Positions 18,837 to 27,157 of a stretch of DNA of 64,000 bases are shown one piece after another; position 1 is the first letter of the stretch, and each line of letters begins with the position of its first letter. Location of the stretch: the NCBI RefSeq assembly GCF_003046175.1, contig NZ_PZZM01000001.1:496001-560000 (forward strand), given 5' to 3'. A program made the translations under genes and the position numbers. The DNA comes from Bosea sp. 124 (GTDB lineage Bacteria > Pseudomonadota > Alphaproteobacteria > Rhizobiales > Beijerinckiaceae). The notes under the pieces were generated by a model. That model had not been told where the DNA came from, searched no databases, and worked only from the letters and a program-made list of their open reading frames with translations.

Positions 18837-21779
18837 ATGAACTTTTCCAGCCCCAGATTCGAGCGCCGCTTGACCCTCCCCGACCGACTTCTCCGGTTCG
18901 GCCTCGCCATTGCCGGGCTCGCGCTCTGGCTCGTGCTCGCAGCGGCCGAACCTGCCGCAGCGGTCGAGGCGGTGCGCGTGCCGGTGGATGCGACCGTGCT
19001 CGACCTCACCAACGTCGTCGAGCGCAACAGGTCCGACGGCGACGTCATCCAGATCTCGACCGCGCCGGGCCCCGACGGCATCGTGCGCCGCATCGCGGTG
19101 CGTGCGCGCGAATCCGGCGCGCGGCCGGACTGGATCGTGTTCGCGCTGACCAACGATTCCGATGAGCAGATCGACCGGCTGCTGGTCGCGCCCTTCCACC
19201 GGCTGATCGGCTCGGGCGTGATCTGGCCCGATCTCGGCGACAGCCGCATCGAGGCCGTGACCGCAAGCCAGGGCCTCTCCCCGGAGCGCGAGGCGAGCCC
19301 GGACGCCGACGTCTTCCTGATCACGCTCGACCCCGGCACCACGGTGACCTTCGTCGCCGAGCTGAAATCGCCCAATCTGCCGCAGCTCTATCTCTACGAG
19401 CAGGAGGCCTATCGCCAGAAGACCAACGGGCTGACGCTCTACAAAGGCATCATCATCGGCATCGCCGGGCTGCTCGCGCTGTTCCTGACGATCATCTTCG
19501 TGGTCAAGGGCGCGGTGATCTTTCCGGCCGCGGCAGCGCTCGCCTGGGCGGTGCTGGCCTATGCTGGTCTCGATTTCGGCTTCTTCCAGCGCATCTTCCC
19601 GCTGACGCCGGCGATCGAGCGAATATATCGAGCGGGCGCCGAGGTCGTGCTGGCGGCAACGCTGCTCGTTTTCCTGTTCGCCTATCTCAATCTGGCGCGC
19701 TGGCATGTGCGCTACAGCCACGTCACCATCGTCTGGATGCTCGGCCTGGCGGCGCTCGTCGGGCTTGCGGTATTCGACGCGCCGATGGCGTCCGGCATCG
19801 CGCGCATCTCGATCGCGGCCGTCGCGGCGGTCGGCTTCGTGCTGATCCTGCATCTGGCGACGCATGGCTACGAGCGCGCGGTGATGCTGATCCCGACCTG
19901 GTTCCTGCTGGCGGTCTGGGTGACAGCGGCGGGCTTCACCGTGACGGGGCAGTTCCAGCGCGATCTCGTGGCGCCGGCCCTGCTGGGCGGCCTCGTCCTG
20001 ATCGTGCTGCTGATCGGCTTCACCGTGATCCAGCATGCCTTCGCCGGCAGCGGCCTGTCGCAGGGCCTGGTCTCCGACACGGAGCGACGGGCGCTGGCGC
20101 TGTCTGGATCGGGCGACCTCGTCTTCGACTGGGACGTCAGCGCCGACCGGATCTTCGTCTCGCCGCAGATCGAGACCCTGCTCGGCCTGTCGCGCGGCGC
20201 GCTCGAGGGCTCGGCCGCACGCTGGTTCGAGCACATGCATGTCGCCGACCGCGACCGCTACCGCGTCTCTCTCGATGCCGTGCTGGAGCAGCGCCGCGGC
20301 AAGCTCAACCTCGACCTGCGCCTGCGCGCGGCAGGGGGCAACTATCACTGGTTCAACCTCAAGGCGCGGCCGGTGATCGGCTCCGACGGCGAGGTCATCC
20401 GCGTCATCGGCACGCTCGCCGACGTCACCGAGCAGCGCACCGCGCAGGAGCGCATGCTGCACGATGCCGTCCACGACAACCTGACCGGGCTGCCAAACCG
20501 CAAGCTGTTCCAAGACAGACTTGCGGCCGTGTTCGGCTTCACCCGCGCCGACGAGACCATCCGTCCGACCGTGCTGGTGATCGACATCGACCGCTTCAAG
20601 CAGGTCAATGAATCGGTCGGCTTCTCGGCCGGCGATTCGATCCTGCTGACGCTGGCGCGCCGGCTCGGCCGGCTCTTGCGGGCGCAGGACACGCTGGCGC
20701 GCATCGGCGGCGACACCTTCGCGATGATCCTGGTCTCGGAGCGCGACCCCGAGCGCATCCTGGCGCTGGCCGAACTGGTGCGCCGCGCCGTCTCGACGCC
20801 GATCACCTTCGCCGAGCGCGAGATCCTGCTGACGCCCTCGGTCGGGCTCGCTCTGTTCGATCCGGCGCCCGCCGCGCGCAAGGACGACGCCCTCAAGAAC
20901 GCCGAACTCGCCATGGCCCATGCCAAGCGCCAGGGCGGCAACAAGATCGAGGTCTTCGTGCCGGCGATGCGGACCGACCGCAACGACCGCCTCGCCCTGG
21001 AAAGCGACCTCCGGCGCGCCATCGAGCGCGGCGAAATCCAGGTGATGTACCAGCCGATCGTCCGGCTGGAGGACCGCACCATCGCCGGCTTCGAGGCGCT
21101 GGTGCGCTGGGACCATCCGCGCGAAGGCCGGCTGATGCCGCAGGATTTCCTCGCCATCGCCGAGGAAACCGGACTGATCGTCGATCTCGGCGTCTATGTG
21201 ATGGACCGCACCGCGCGCGAGCTCGAAGCCTGGCAGGCCGCGCTGGATGTCGATCCGCCGATCTTCGCCAGCGTCAACGTCTCCAGCCGGCAGTTGCTAC
21301 GCCACGACCTGCTGCATGACGTGAAGACCGTGCTGGCGCGCCGGCGCATCCTGCCCGGCACGCTGAAGCTCGAGATCACCGAGAGCCTGGTGATGGAGAA
21401 CCCGGAATATGCCGCGCAGATGCTGTCGCGCATCCGCGATCTCGGTGCCGGCCTCTCGCTCGACGATTTCGGCACGGGCTATTCCTCGCTGTCCTATCTG
21501 CAGCGCTTCCCCTTCGACACGATCAAGGTCGACCAGAGCTTCGTGCGCCAGATGGGCAACGGCAAGCCGCCGGTGATCCTGCGCTCGATCGTCCAGCTCG
21601 CGGCCGATCTGCGCATGGACGTGGTCGCGGAAGGCGCAGAGAGCGAGTCCGATGCGATCGAACTCTACCAACTCGGCTGCCAGTACGCGCAGGGCTACAT
21701 CTTTGGCCAGCCGATGAGCGCCGCCGAGGCGCGGAGGCTGATGGGCGCCGCGGCGGCGAGCTCCAGCGAAGCGGCATAA
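18837..21779 (+). CDS. Membrane-bound PAS-GGDEF-EAL protein, probable c-di-GMP phosphodiesterase
   Basis: 980 residues. A signal/anchor ([19 protein letters not shown]) and a periplasmic beta-rich region of about 170 residues precede a block of membrane helices (about 205-400), like 7TM-DISM sensors. Then a PAS domain (about 424-534, [14 protein letters not shown]), a GGDEF domain (about 545-710) and an EAL domain (about 730-975). The cyclase site reads GGDTF instead of GGDEF at about residue 624, so synthesis is probably lost. The EAL side is intact: [22 protein letters not shown] and [12 protein letters not shown] 30 codons upstream, overlapping the GNAT stop, is an alternative start. Confidence 0.92.
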   Translation: MNFSSPRFERRLTLPDRLLRFGLAIAGLALWLVLAAAEPAAAVEAVRVPVDATVLDLTNVVERNRSDGDVIQISTAPGPDGIVRRIAVRARESGARPDWIVFALTNDSDEQIDRLLVAPFHRLIGSGVIWPDLGDSRIEAVTASQGLSPEREASPDADVFLITLDPGTTVTFVAELKSPNLPQLYLYEQEAYRQKTNGLTLYKGIIIGIAGLLALFLTIIFVVKGAVIFPAAAALAWAVLAYAGLDFGFFQRIFPLTPAIERIYRAGAEVVLAATLLVFLFAYLNLARWHVRYSHVTIVWMLGLAALVGLAVFDAPMASGIARISIAAVAAVGFVLILHLATHGYERAVMLIPTWFLLAVWVTAAGFTVTGQFQRDLVAPALLGGLVLIVLLIGFTVIQHAFAGSGLSQGLVSDTERRALALSGSGDLVFDWDVSADRIFVSPQIETLLGLSRGALEGSAARWFEHMHVADRDRYRVSLDAVLEQRRGKLNLDLRLRAAGGNYHWFNLKARPVIGSDGEVIRVIGTLADVTEQRTAQERMLHDAVHDNLTGLPNRKLFQDRLAAVFGFTRADETIRPTVLVIDIDRFKQVNESVGFSAGDSILLTLARRLGRLLRAQDTLARIGGDTFAMILVSERDPERILALAELVRRAVSTPITFAEREILLTPSVGLALFDPAPAARKDDALKNAELAMAHAKRQGGNKIEVFVPAMRTDRNDRLALESDLRRAIERGEIQVMYQPIVRLEDRTIAGFEALVRWDHPREGRLMPQDFLAIAEETGLIVDLGVYVMDRTARELEAWQAALDVDPPIFASVNVSSRQLLRHDLLHDVKTVLARRRILPGTLKLEITESLVMENPEYAAQMLSRIRDLGAGLSLDDFGTGYSSLSYLQRFPFDTIKVDQSFVRQMGNGKPPVILRSIVQLAADLRMDVVAEGAESESDAIELYQLGCQYAQGYIFGQPMSAAEARRLMGAAAASSSEAA

Positions 21780-21803
21780 ACCCTTCTCCCCTCGAGGAGA
21801 GGG

Positions 21804-22415
21804 CTAAGCGTGCCCGGCCTCGCTCGACAGGAATGCCGGATCGATGCCGATCTTGCCGAGCGCGCGGTTGTATTTCGTCTCGATGCCGTCGTCGAAGAGC
21901 AGCGCGGGGTCGGCGGCGCAATGCAGCCAGCCATTCGACTGGATCTCCGCTTCGAGCTGGCCCGCGCCCCAGCCGGCATAGCCCAGCGCCAGCACCGCGT
22001 TCTCCGGCCCGCTGCCGATGGCGATGGCGCGCAGGATGTCGAGCGTCGCTGTCAGGCAGATGCCGTCATCGATCGGCAGCGTCGCCGATTCGAGGAAGAA
22101 ATCGGCCGAGTGCAGCACGAAGCCGCGCTTGGTCTCGACCGGACCGCCGCGCAGCACCTGCAGACGCTCGGCCTGGCTCGGCAGGCGGATCAGCTCCTCG
22201 GAGGGAATCACGTCGAGCTGGACCAGAAGATCGGGAAAGCGGGTGTCGGCCGCCGGCTTGTTAACGATGATGCCCATCGCCCCATCCTCGGAATGGGCGC
22301 AGACATAGACCACGCTGCGGCTGAAGCGCGTGTCGGCCATGCCGGGCATCGCGATCAGGCACTGCCCGTCGAGATAGCTGCGACCGCTGACACGCTGATT
22401 TGAGCCGATCTTCAT
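21804..22415 (-). CDS. YqgE/AlgH family protein
   Basis: 203 residues of the DUF179 fold. Motifs: [48 protein letters not shown] and [15 protein letters not shown]. The family was linked to alginate regulation in Pseudomonas, but its biochemical role is unknown. It is convergent with the EAL gene and divergent from the DsbD-N-like gene. Confidence 0.93.
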   Translation of the reverse strand: MKIGSNQRVSGRSYLDGQCLIAMPGMADTRFSRSVVYVCAHSEDGAMGIIVNKPAADTRFPDLLVQLDVIPSEELIRLPSQAERLQVLRGGPVETKRGFVLHSADFFLESATLPIDDGICLTATLDILRAIAIGSGPENAVLALGYAGWGAGQLEAEIQSNGWLHCAADPALLFDDGIETKYNRALGKIGIDPAFLSSEAGHA

Positions 22416-22596
22416 TCGTGCATGCTAGATCACTTTTACCCGCGCTGGGAACCGGGTGCGACGTCGGAAAATCCGCGACCGCGATTGTGCCGCAATGCGG
22501 CGCCAACCTGACGACCGTCAGCCCCATCACGCGATTGTTCGGCGAGGCTCGATGGTTTTGGTCGCAATTTCCAACCGCAGCGCATAAATATCGAGC

Positions 22597-23448
22597 GTGA
22601 AACGCATTCTTTCCCTTCTGGCGTTCGTCGCCGCGGTGCTGACCGCCCCCGCGAGCGCGCAGGAGGCTGCGATGTCGCCCTGGGCGAAGACCGATCACGC
22701 GGCGCTGCGCCTGATCGCCGGCGCGACCGCCCCGTCCGGCAAGCAGCGCGTCGGTGTCGAGATCGTGATGGCACCGGGATACAAGACCTATTGGCGCAGC
22801 CCCGGCGATTTCGGCGTGCCGCCGATCTTCGACTGGAGCGGATCGACCAATATCGGCGGGCTCGACGTGCGCTGGCCGGCGCCCGAGCGCTTCAAGGACG
22901 GAAACGGTTACTCGATCGGCTATGTCGGCGAGGTCGTGATCCCTGTCTCGGTGCAGCCGGTGGATCCCAACAAGCCGGTGATGCTGGTCCTGAAGCTCGA
23001 CTATGCGGTCTGCGAGAAGATCTGCATTCCGGTGAAGGGCGAGGCGCGGCTCTGGCTGGAGCCGGGCGTGACCGCGGTCACCTCGCCGCGGCTCGAGAGC
23101 TTCGAGGCGCGCGTGCCGGTTCCCGTGAAGCTCGGCCCGCACAAGGGGAAGCTCTCGGTTCTGGAGGCAAAGCTGGACGAGGGCGCGATCGATCCGGGCC
23201 TGCGTCTCGTGCTGCAGGCACCGCCGGACGGCACCGTCGAGGACGTCTTCATCGAGGGTGCCGGCATGTGGTCCTTCGGAAAGCCGACGCTGAGCCGGCA
23301 GGCAGACGGTACGACCGTCGCGCTGATGCGGATCATCGAGCAGCCCAAGGGCGCGGCCGGGCCAGTGCCCTTCATCATCACCGTGCGCGGCAAGCCATCG
23401 GCGATCGAGACGCGTCTCGAACTCGACATCCCCGCCGCCAAGCCCTAA
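22597..23448 (+). CDS. Periplasmic protein with DsbD N-terminal-like domain
   Basis: 283 residues from a GTG start, with signal peptide (ILSLLAFVAAVLTAPASAQ). The domain resembles the thiol-transfer N-terminal domain of DsbD: YKTYWRSPGDFGVPP, VIPVSVQP, and the cysteine pair in DYAVCEKICIPVKGEARL. There is no DsbD membrane or thioredoxin part, so it must receive electrons from another partner or act alone. A peroxiredoxin follows 50 bases later, which suggests a redox context. Confidence 0.85.
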   Translation: MKRILSLLAFVAAVLTAPASAQEAAMSPWAKTDHAALRLIAGATAPSGKQRVGVEIVMAPGYKTYWRSPGDFGVPPIFDWSGSTNIGGLDVRWPAPERFKDGNGYSIGYVGEVVIPVSVQPVDPNKPVMLVLKLDYAVCEKICIPVKGEARLWLEPGVTAVTSPRLESFEARVPVPVKLGPHKGKLSVLEAKLDEGAIDPGLRLVLQAPPDGTVEDVFIEGAGMWSFGKPTLSRQADGTTVALMRIIEQPKGAAGPVPFIITVRGKPSAIETRLELDIPAAKP

Positions 23449-23498
23449 TTCGTGAGCCTCGCGGCAAGCTGCCGCAGGCTTCACGGAGTACAGGCGCA

Positions 23499-23984
23499 AT
23501 GACCATCAAGGTGGGTGACAAGCTTCCGCAGGCGACGTTCCGCGTCATGACGGCCGACGGACCGGCCGCCAAGACCACCGACGACCTGTTCAAAGGCAAG
23601 AAGATCGTGCTCTTCGCCGTTCCCGGCGCCTTCACGCCGACCTGCCACAAGAACCATCTGCCGGGCTATCTCGGCAAGGCGGCCGAGATCAAGGCCAAGG
23701 GCGTCGACGCGATCATGGTGACGAGCACCAACGACGTCTTCGTCATGGACGCCTGGTCGAAGGCAACCGGCGGCGCCGGCGTGATCGAGTTCCTGTCGGA
23801 CGGCAACGCCGATTTCGCCAAAGAGATCGGCCTCTCGCTCGACGGTTCGGGCTTCGGGCTGGGCACCCGCTCGCAGCGCTATTCGATGATCGTCGATGAC
23901 GGCGTCGTAACCTCGCTCAATGTCGAGGAAGGCCCGGGCAAGGCGGAGATCTCCGGCGCCGAGGCGCTGCTCGCGCAGCTCTGA
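23499..23984 (+). CDS. Peroxiredoxin, Prx5 (AhpE/hybrid-like) type
   Basis: 161 residues. Peroxidatic cysteine in VPGAFTPTCHKNHLPGY, catalytic arginine in LGTRSQRYSMIVDDG. It reduces peroxides with thiol donors in the cytosol. GGAG stands about eleven bases before the ATG. Likely co-transcribed with the DsbD-N-like gene upstream and ended by the hairpin at 23999-24033. Confidence 0.94.
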   Translation: MTIKVGDKLPQATFRVMTADGPAAKTTDDLFKGKKIVLFAVPGAFTPTCHKNHLPGYLGKAAEIKAKGVDAIMVTSTNDVFVMDAWSKATGGAGVIEFLSDGNADFAKEIGLSLDGSGFGLGTRSQRYSMIVDDGVVTSLNVEEGPGKAEISGAEALLAQL

Positions 23985-23998
23985 GCCCCCCATGCGCA

Positions 23999-24033
23999 AA
24001 CCCTGCGTCGACCGACGAGGCCGGCGCAGGGTT
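23999..24033. terminator. Hairpin between convergent peroxiredoxin and lipoprotein genes
   Basis: Nine-base perfect arms AACCCTGCG/CGCAGGGTT with a 17-base loop, 14 bases after the peroxiredoxin stop. It lacks a T-run, so termination on either strand is inferred only from position. Confidence 0.5.
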
Positions 24034-24071
24034 CGAGGCCGTGCGATGCGCGCGGCTAGCTCGCTACCGGA

Positions 24072-24293
24072 TCAAATACCCGGCGCGCCCGTCAGGTAGT
24101 TCCGCTGCAATTGCTGACTGCTTGACGGAGCGATGGCCTGGCACTCCGCCCAATAAGTCGATGTGGGATCCTGCGTAAGCGGATCGGCACAGAGCGTGGC
24201 TAGCTGCTCCTGCCGCGATTGGGAACTCTGGCAGGCTGACAGAAGCGTGGCCATTGCAATCGACAGCAAGATCGGCCCGACGTGTCGCATCAT
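24072..24293 (-). CDS. Small putative lipoprotein
   Basis: 73 residues: signal sequence HVGPILLSIAMATLLSAC with lipobox LSAC, then a short mature part with two further cysteines (LATLCADPLTQ, YWAECQAIAP). AAAGGA six bases before the ATG supports this start over longer frames. No family recognised; position between oxidative-stress and acetyltransferase genes gives no clue. Confidence 0.65.
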   Translation of the reverse strand: MMRHVGPILLSIAMATLLSACQSSQSRQEQLATLCADPLTQDPTSTYWAECQAIAPSSSQQLQRNYLTGAPGI

Positions 24294-24478
24294 CGTGGTC
24301 CTTTGGCAGCGCTGCATCGGTTCGCCCGGCGTGCAGCGAATTTCTGGCATTTGGCGCTCAAGGCGACAAGTCACCGCGCCCGGGCACGGGTCGCGACGGC
24401 TGATCGATGCGATATCGCCTTGTCATGAGACAGCTGGCATCGTCGGCGTTAGGTTCGGTGCTTCCGCCGGAGCCTGCC

Positions 24479-24928
24479 ATGACCGACATCACCATCCGCC
24501 CGCTCGCCACCTCGGACCGCTCCCAGTGGGAGCCGCTCTGGCAGGGCTATCTGACTTTCTACAAAGCCTCGCTCACGCCCGACATCAGCGATTCGACCTT
24601 CGCACGGCTGACCGGCGGAGCCGAGCCGATGGGCGGCTTTGTCGCCGAGCGCGACGGCAGGCTGCTCGGCATCGTGCACTGGGTGATCCACCGCTCGACC
24701 TGGAACATCCGCGACATCTGCTATCTGCAGGACCTGTTCACGACGCCGGACGCACGCGGCACCGGGGCGGGGCGCGCGCTGATCGAGGCGGTGAAGCAGA
24801 TGGCGCAGACGAAGGGCTACTTTCGCGTCTACTGGCAGACGCATGAGAGCAACGTCCAGGCGCAGGTGCTTTATGACAAGGTCGCGGACAAGTCCGGCTT
24901 CATCGTCTATCGCCAGCCGCTCGGCTGA
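24479..24928 (+). CDS. GNAT family N-acetyltransferase
   Basis: 149 residues with IRPLATSDRSQWEPLWQGYL at the start, YLQDLFTTPDARGTGAGRAL as the acetyl-CoA loop and VLYDKVADKSGFIVYR at the end. This is the common small GNAT subgroup acting on an unknown amine. GGAG ten bases upstream fixes the start. A dispersed repeat begins ten bases after the stop. Confidence 0.9.
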   Translation: MTDITIRPLATSDRSQWEPLWQGYLTFYKASLTPDISDSTFARLTGGAEPMGGFVAERDGRLLGIVHWVIHRSTWNIRDICYLQDLFTTPDARGTGAGRALIEAVKQMAQTKGYFRVYWQTHESNVQAQVLYDKVADKSGFIVYRQPLG

Positions 24929-24938
24929 AACGCTACAG

Positions 24939-24990
24939 CTTGCATCGGCTTTTCCCGAAAACCGCGGCCCGCCTTTCGGGCCGATGCGCT
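24939..24990. repeat. Short dispersed palindromic repeat, copy A (CTTGCATCGGCTTTTCCCGA type)
   Basis: The first 26 bases are identical to 55205-55230. Arms GCATCGG (24942-24948) and CCGATGC (24981-24987) pair, closing a second small dyad CCGAAA/TTTCGG. The right end runs into the stop codon of the minus-strand CoA transferase gene (24989-24991). Confidence 0.85.
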
Positions 24991-26353
24991 ACCACTGCGC
25001 CGGAGCGCTGCCGAGCGGACATGCCGGGAGGCCCCATTGCAGGGGCAGGCCAGCGATAGCGACCGGCGAGCGGAGGCGACGCAGGGGGCCCCAGACCGTC
25101 GTTTCCGGCATCGGAGCCTGATCCTCGGCCTGCGCCCCGGGTGAGGCGCCATGCAGGTCGCCCTCCCCGCGCGTGGTCGCCAGCAGGGCCGCGACCCGGG
25201 CGAGCGAGGTGCGGGCGCGCCAGCCATGTCCGGCCCGACGCTCGGCGAGGCCGCGCAGCACCGCGGCGGCCATGATGTAGCCGGCGGCGTGGTCGAGCGC
25301 CTGGACGGGCAACGGCTTCGGGCCCGGGGTGCCGAAGCGGCGCATGCCCTCCTCGGCGATGCCGCTGCTCATCTGCACCAGGCTGTCGAAGCCGCGCCGT
25401 CCCGCCCACGGCCCCGTCCAGCCATAGGCATCGAGCGAGACGTCGATCAGGCCCGGCCGGATGCGGGCGCGTTCGGCGGCGCCGAAGCCGATGCTGTCGA
25501 GGGCAGCGCGGCGATAGCCGTGAACGAGCACATCCGCCCGCGCGAGCAGGCCGGCCAGTTGCGCGCGGCCCTCGGCGCTGCGCGCGTCCAGACGGGCACA
25601 GCGTTTGCCGAGGGTCATCTCGGGCTCGTTGCCGGGCTCGTCCCATCCCGGCGGGTCGATGCGCAGGACATCGGCCCCAAGCCCCGCAAGGAAGCGCGTG
25701 CAGACGGGGCCGGCGAAGACGCGTGTCAGATCCAGCACGCGCAGGCCGGCGAGCGGACGCGTCGGATCGACCGGGCCCGGGCCGGGTTCCGCTGCGGTGC
25801 GCTCGAACCAGACCAGCGGCTCCGCAGCGACGGCCTGCCCCTGCGGATGGGCTGCCCAGGCTGCCATCGGGCGCATCGTCGCGGCGGCACCGCCCGCGGC
25901 GACGATCGCGGCCTCCAGATCGTCCGCAACCCAGCGGCGCACGGCGGTGGCCACGGAAGTGCGGTCGGGAGGCGCACCCAGCACCGTCAGGGCCGCCGCG
26001 AGATGATGCCGCGCATTGGTGTGCAGGCGGATCCAGCCATCGGCCGCCTCGTAATCACCCGTGACCGGATCCGACGAAGGCGGGGCCGTCCAGCCTTGCG
26101 GGCTGAACGACCAGCCGAACCAGAGCGAGACGAGCCGGCGATCGACCGTCACGGCGCGACCGGAAGAGCCGAGATAGTCGGCACCGGCCAGCGCGGCTGC
26201 AGCCACGCTCGCGGCCATGAGGTCGTCGACGCCGAAGGCGCAAGGGTAGCTGTGCGTGCCCGTGAAGGTCAGGCCGTCGAGCAGCGCGGCGTCGCCGTCC
26301 AGCGCGGCCCAGATGTCCTGCAGGAGGCGATGCGTCGTCGGGATGCCTGTCAT
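24989..26353 (-). CDS. CaiB/BaiF-type (family III) CoA transferase with shuffled domain order
   Basis: 454 residues. The canonical family opening LAGLRVLDLTRVFAGPVCTR appears only at about residue 200 and is followed by the large-domain segments (LIDVSLDAYGWTGPWAGRRG, candidate catalytic Asp in GFDSLVQMSSGI, PVQALDHAAGYIMAAAVLRGL). The first about 195 residues instead resemble the small domain that normally comes later: DGWIRLHTNARHHLAAALTV, then MAAWAAHPQGQAV. So the order looks permuted or a fusion of two partial copies. CoA donor and acceptor unknown. It sits 45 bases downstream of rnhA; the stop lies at the edge of a dispersed repeat. Confidence 0.85.
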   Translation of the reverse strand: MTGIPTTHRLLQDIWAALDGDAALLDGLTFTGTHSYPCAFGVDDLMAASVAAAALAGADYLGSSGRAVTVDRRLVSLWFGWSFSPQGWTAPPSSDPVTGDYEAADGWIRLHTNARHHLAAALTVLGAPPDRTSVATAVRRWVADDLEAAIVAAGGAAATMRPMAAWAAHPQGQAVAAEPLVWFERTAAEPGPGPVDPTRPLAGLRVLDLTRVFAGPVCTRFLAGLGADVLRIDPPGWDEPGNEPEMTLGKRCARLDARSAEGRAQLAGLLARADVLVHGYRRAALDSIGFGAAERARIRPGLIDVSLDAYGWTGPWAGRRGFDSLVQMSSGIAEEGMRRFGTPGPKPLPVQALDHAAGYIMAAAVLRGLAERRAGHGWRARTSLARVAALLATTRGEGDLHGASPGAQAEDQAPMPETTVWGPLRRLRSPVAIAGLPLQWGLPACPLGSAPAQW

Positions 26354-26398
26354 GGCCTTTTGCTCGCTGTTCGAATTCGCCTGAAGGCTCGGCGCGGC

Positions 26399-26845
26399 TC
26401 AGCGCCCCGGCTTGAACGGTGCCATCCCCGCGCGCGCCAGCGCGTCGGCGCGCTCGTTCATCTCGTCGCCGGCATGGCCCTTGACCCATTTCCACTCGAT
26501 CTTGTGCTTGCCGAGGGCTGCGTCGAGGCGCTTCCAGAGCTCCTCGTTCTTCACCGGTTTCCGGTCGGCGGTCTTCCAGCCGTTCTTCTTCCAGCCATGG
26601 ATCCAGGCGGTGATGCCCTGACGCAGATACTGGCTGTCGGTGTGGAGCGCGACGGTGCAGGGGCGCGTCAGCGTCTCCAGCGCCGCGATCGCGCCCATCA
26701 ACTCCATGCGGTTGTTGGTGGTCATCGCCTCGCCGCCGCAGAGCTCCTTCTGCTTGCCCTTGAAGGACAGGATCGCGGCCCAGCCACCGGGGCCGGGATT
26801 GCCCGAGCAGGCTCCGTCCGTCCAGACTTCGACGGTGTCGCTCAT
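26399..26845 (-). CDS. rnhA: Ribonuclease HI
   Basis: 148 residues. It cuts the RNA strand of RNA-DNA hybrids. The four metal ligands are visible in [31 protein letters not shown] and [14 protein letters not shown]; basic loop [17 protein letters not shown] present. The ATG is overlapped by the stop of a short upstream ORF (26842-26955) that is a duplicated copy of its own 5' end. thrB and ispH lie upstream on the same strand, a usual Hyphomicrobiales order. Confidence 0.96.
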   Translation of the reverse strand: MSDTVEVWTDGACSGNPGPGGWAAILSFKGKQKELCGGEAMTTNNRMELMGAIAALETLTRPCTVALHTDSQYLRQGITAWIHGWKKNGWKTADRKPVKNEELWKRLDAALGKHKIEWKWVKGHAGDEMNERADALARAGMAPFKPGR

Positions 26846-26958
26846 GGCTGGCCCCGGCGACAAAAAGATGTGCGAATGGGGCAAGCCCCAAGCGCGCCGG
26901 GGCCGGGATTGCCCGAGCAGGCCCCGTCCGTCCAGACTTCGACGGTGTCGCTCATGGC
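26787..26958 (-). repeat. Direct repeat: 62-base duplication of the rnhA 5' end
   Basis: Bases 26787-26848 recur at 26897-26958, offset 110, with one difference (T at 26812, C at 26922). The repeat covers the first 19-20 codons of rnhA and the bases just before the ATG. The 48 bases between the copies are unique. Confidence 0.95.
26842..26955 (-). pseudogene. Truncated duplicate of rnhA: 37-codon leader ORF
   Basis: The upstream copy keeps the rnhA start codon at 26955 and reads [20 protein letters not shown], then leaves homology and continues for 17 unrelated codons to a TGA at 26842-26844. That TGA overlaps the ATG of the intact rnhA (ATGA), so ribosomes finishing the fragment would land on the real start. 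The fragment holds only the first catalytic Asp region and cannot be active. Whether it is translated is unknown. Confidence 0.8.
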
Positions 26959-26964
26959 AGGCTC

Positions 26965-27130
26965 CTCCCCTCCCCCTCGTGGGGAGGGGCTGGGGGTGGG
27001 GGGCGGAAAGCCGAAACGCTATCGCAAAACGTTTCGCCTGCGGCGCCGTTGCCAGCGTGTCCAACTGCGCCAGCACGCATCCAGTCGCACGCCCCCCACC
27101 CCCAACCCCTCCCCACGAGGGGGAGGGGAG
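26965..27130. repeat. Long inverted repeat of G/C-tract hairpin elements upstream of rnhA
   Basis: Two 41-base arms, 26965-27005 and 27090-27130, are reverse complements with one mismatch at 26990. Each arm is itself a hairpin (CCCCTCCCC, CTCGT, GGGGAGGGG). Flanking GGCAGG/CCTGCC extends the symmetry to about 26956-27140. The 84-base centre contains a smaller dyad GAAACG/CGTTTC. Its arms resemble a G/C-tract intergenic repeat seen in alphaproteobacteria that often yields false ORFs. With the rnhA duplicate it fills the 312-base gap 26846-27157. Confidence 0.9.
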
Positions 27131-27157
27131 CCGGCCTGCCCGGATCGAAAGACGGGA

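Noticed and set aside
21779..21804. CTCCCCTCGAGGAGAG between the EAL and YqgE genes as a terminator
   Set aside because: Short stem with almost no loop and no T-run; too weak to call.
26399..27076. A 225-residue version of RNase HI with a long N-terminal extension
   Set aside because: The extension is read through the inverted repeat and the duplicated 5' end in a wrong frame; the normal start [11 protein letters not shown] is inside.
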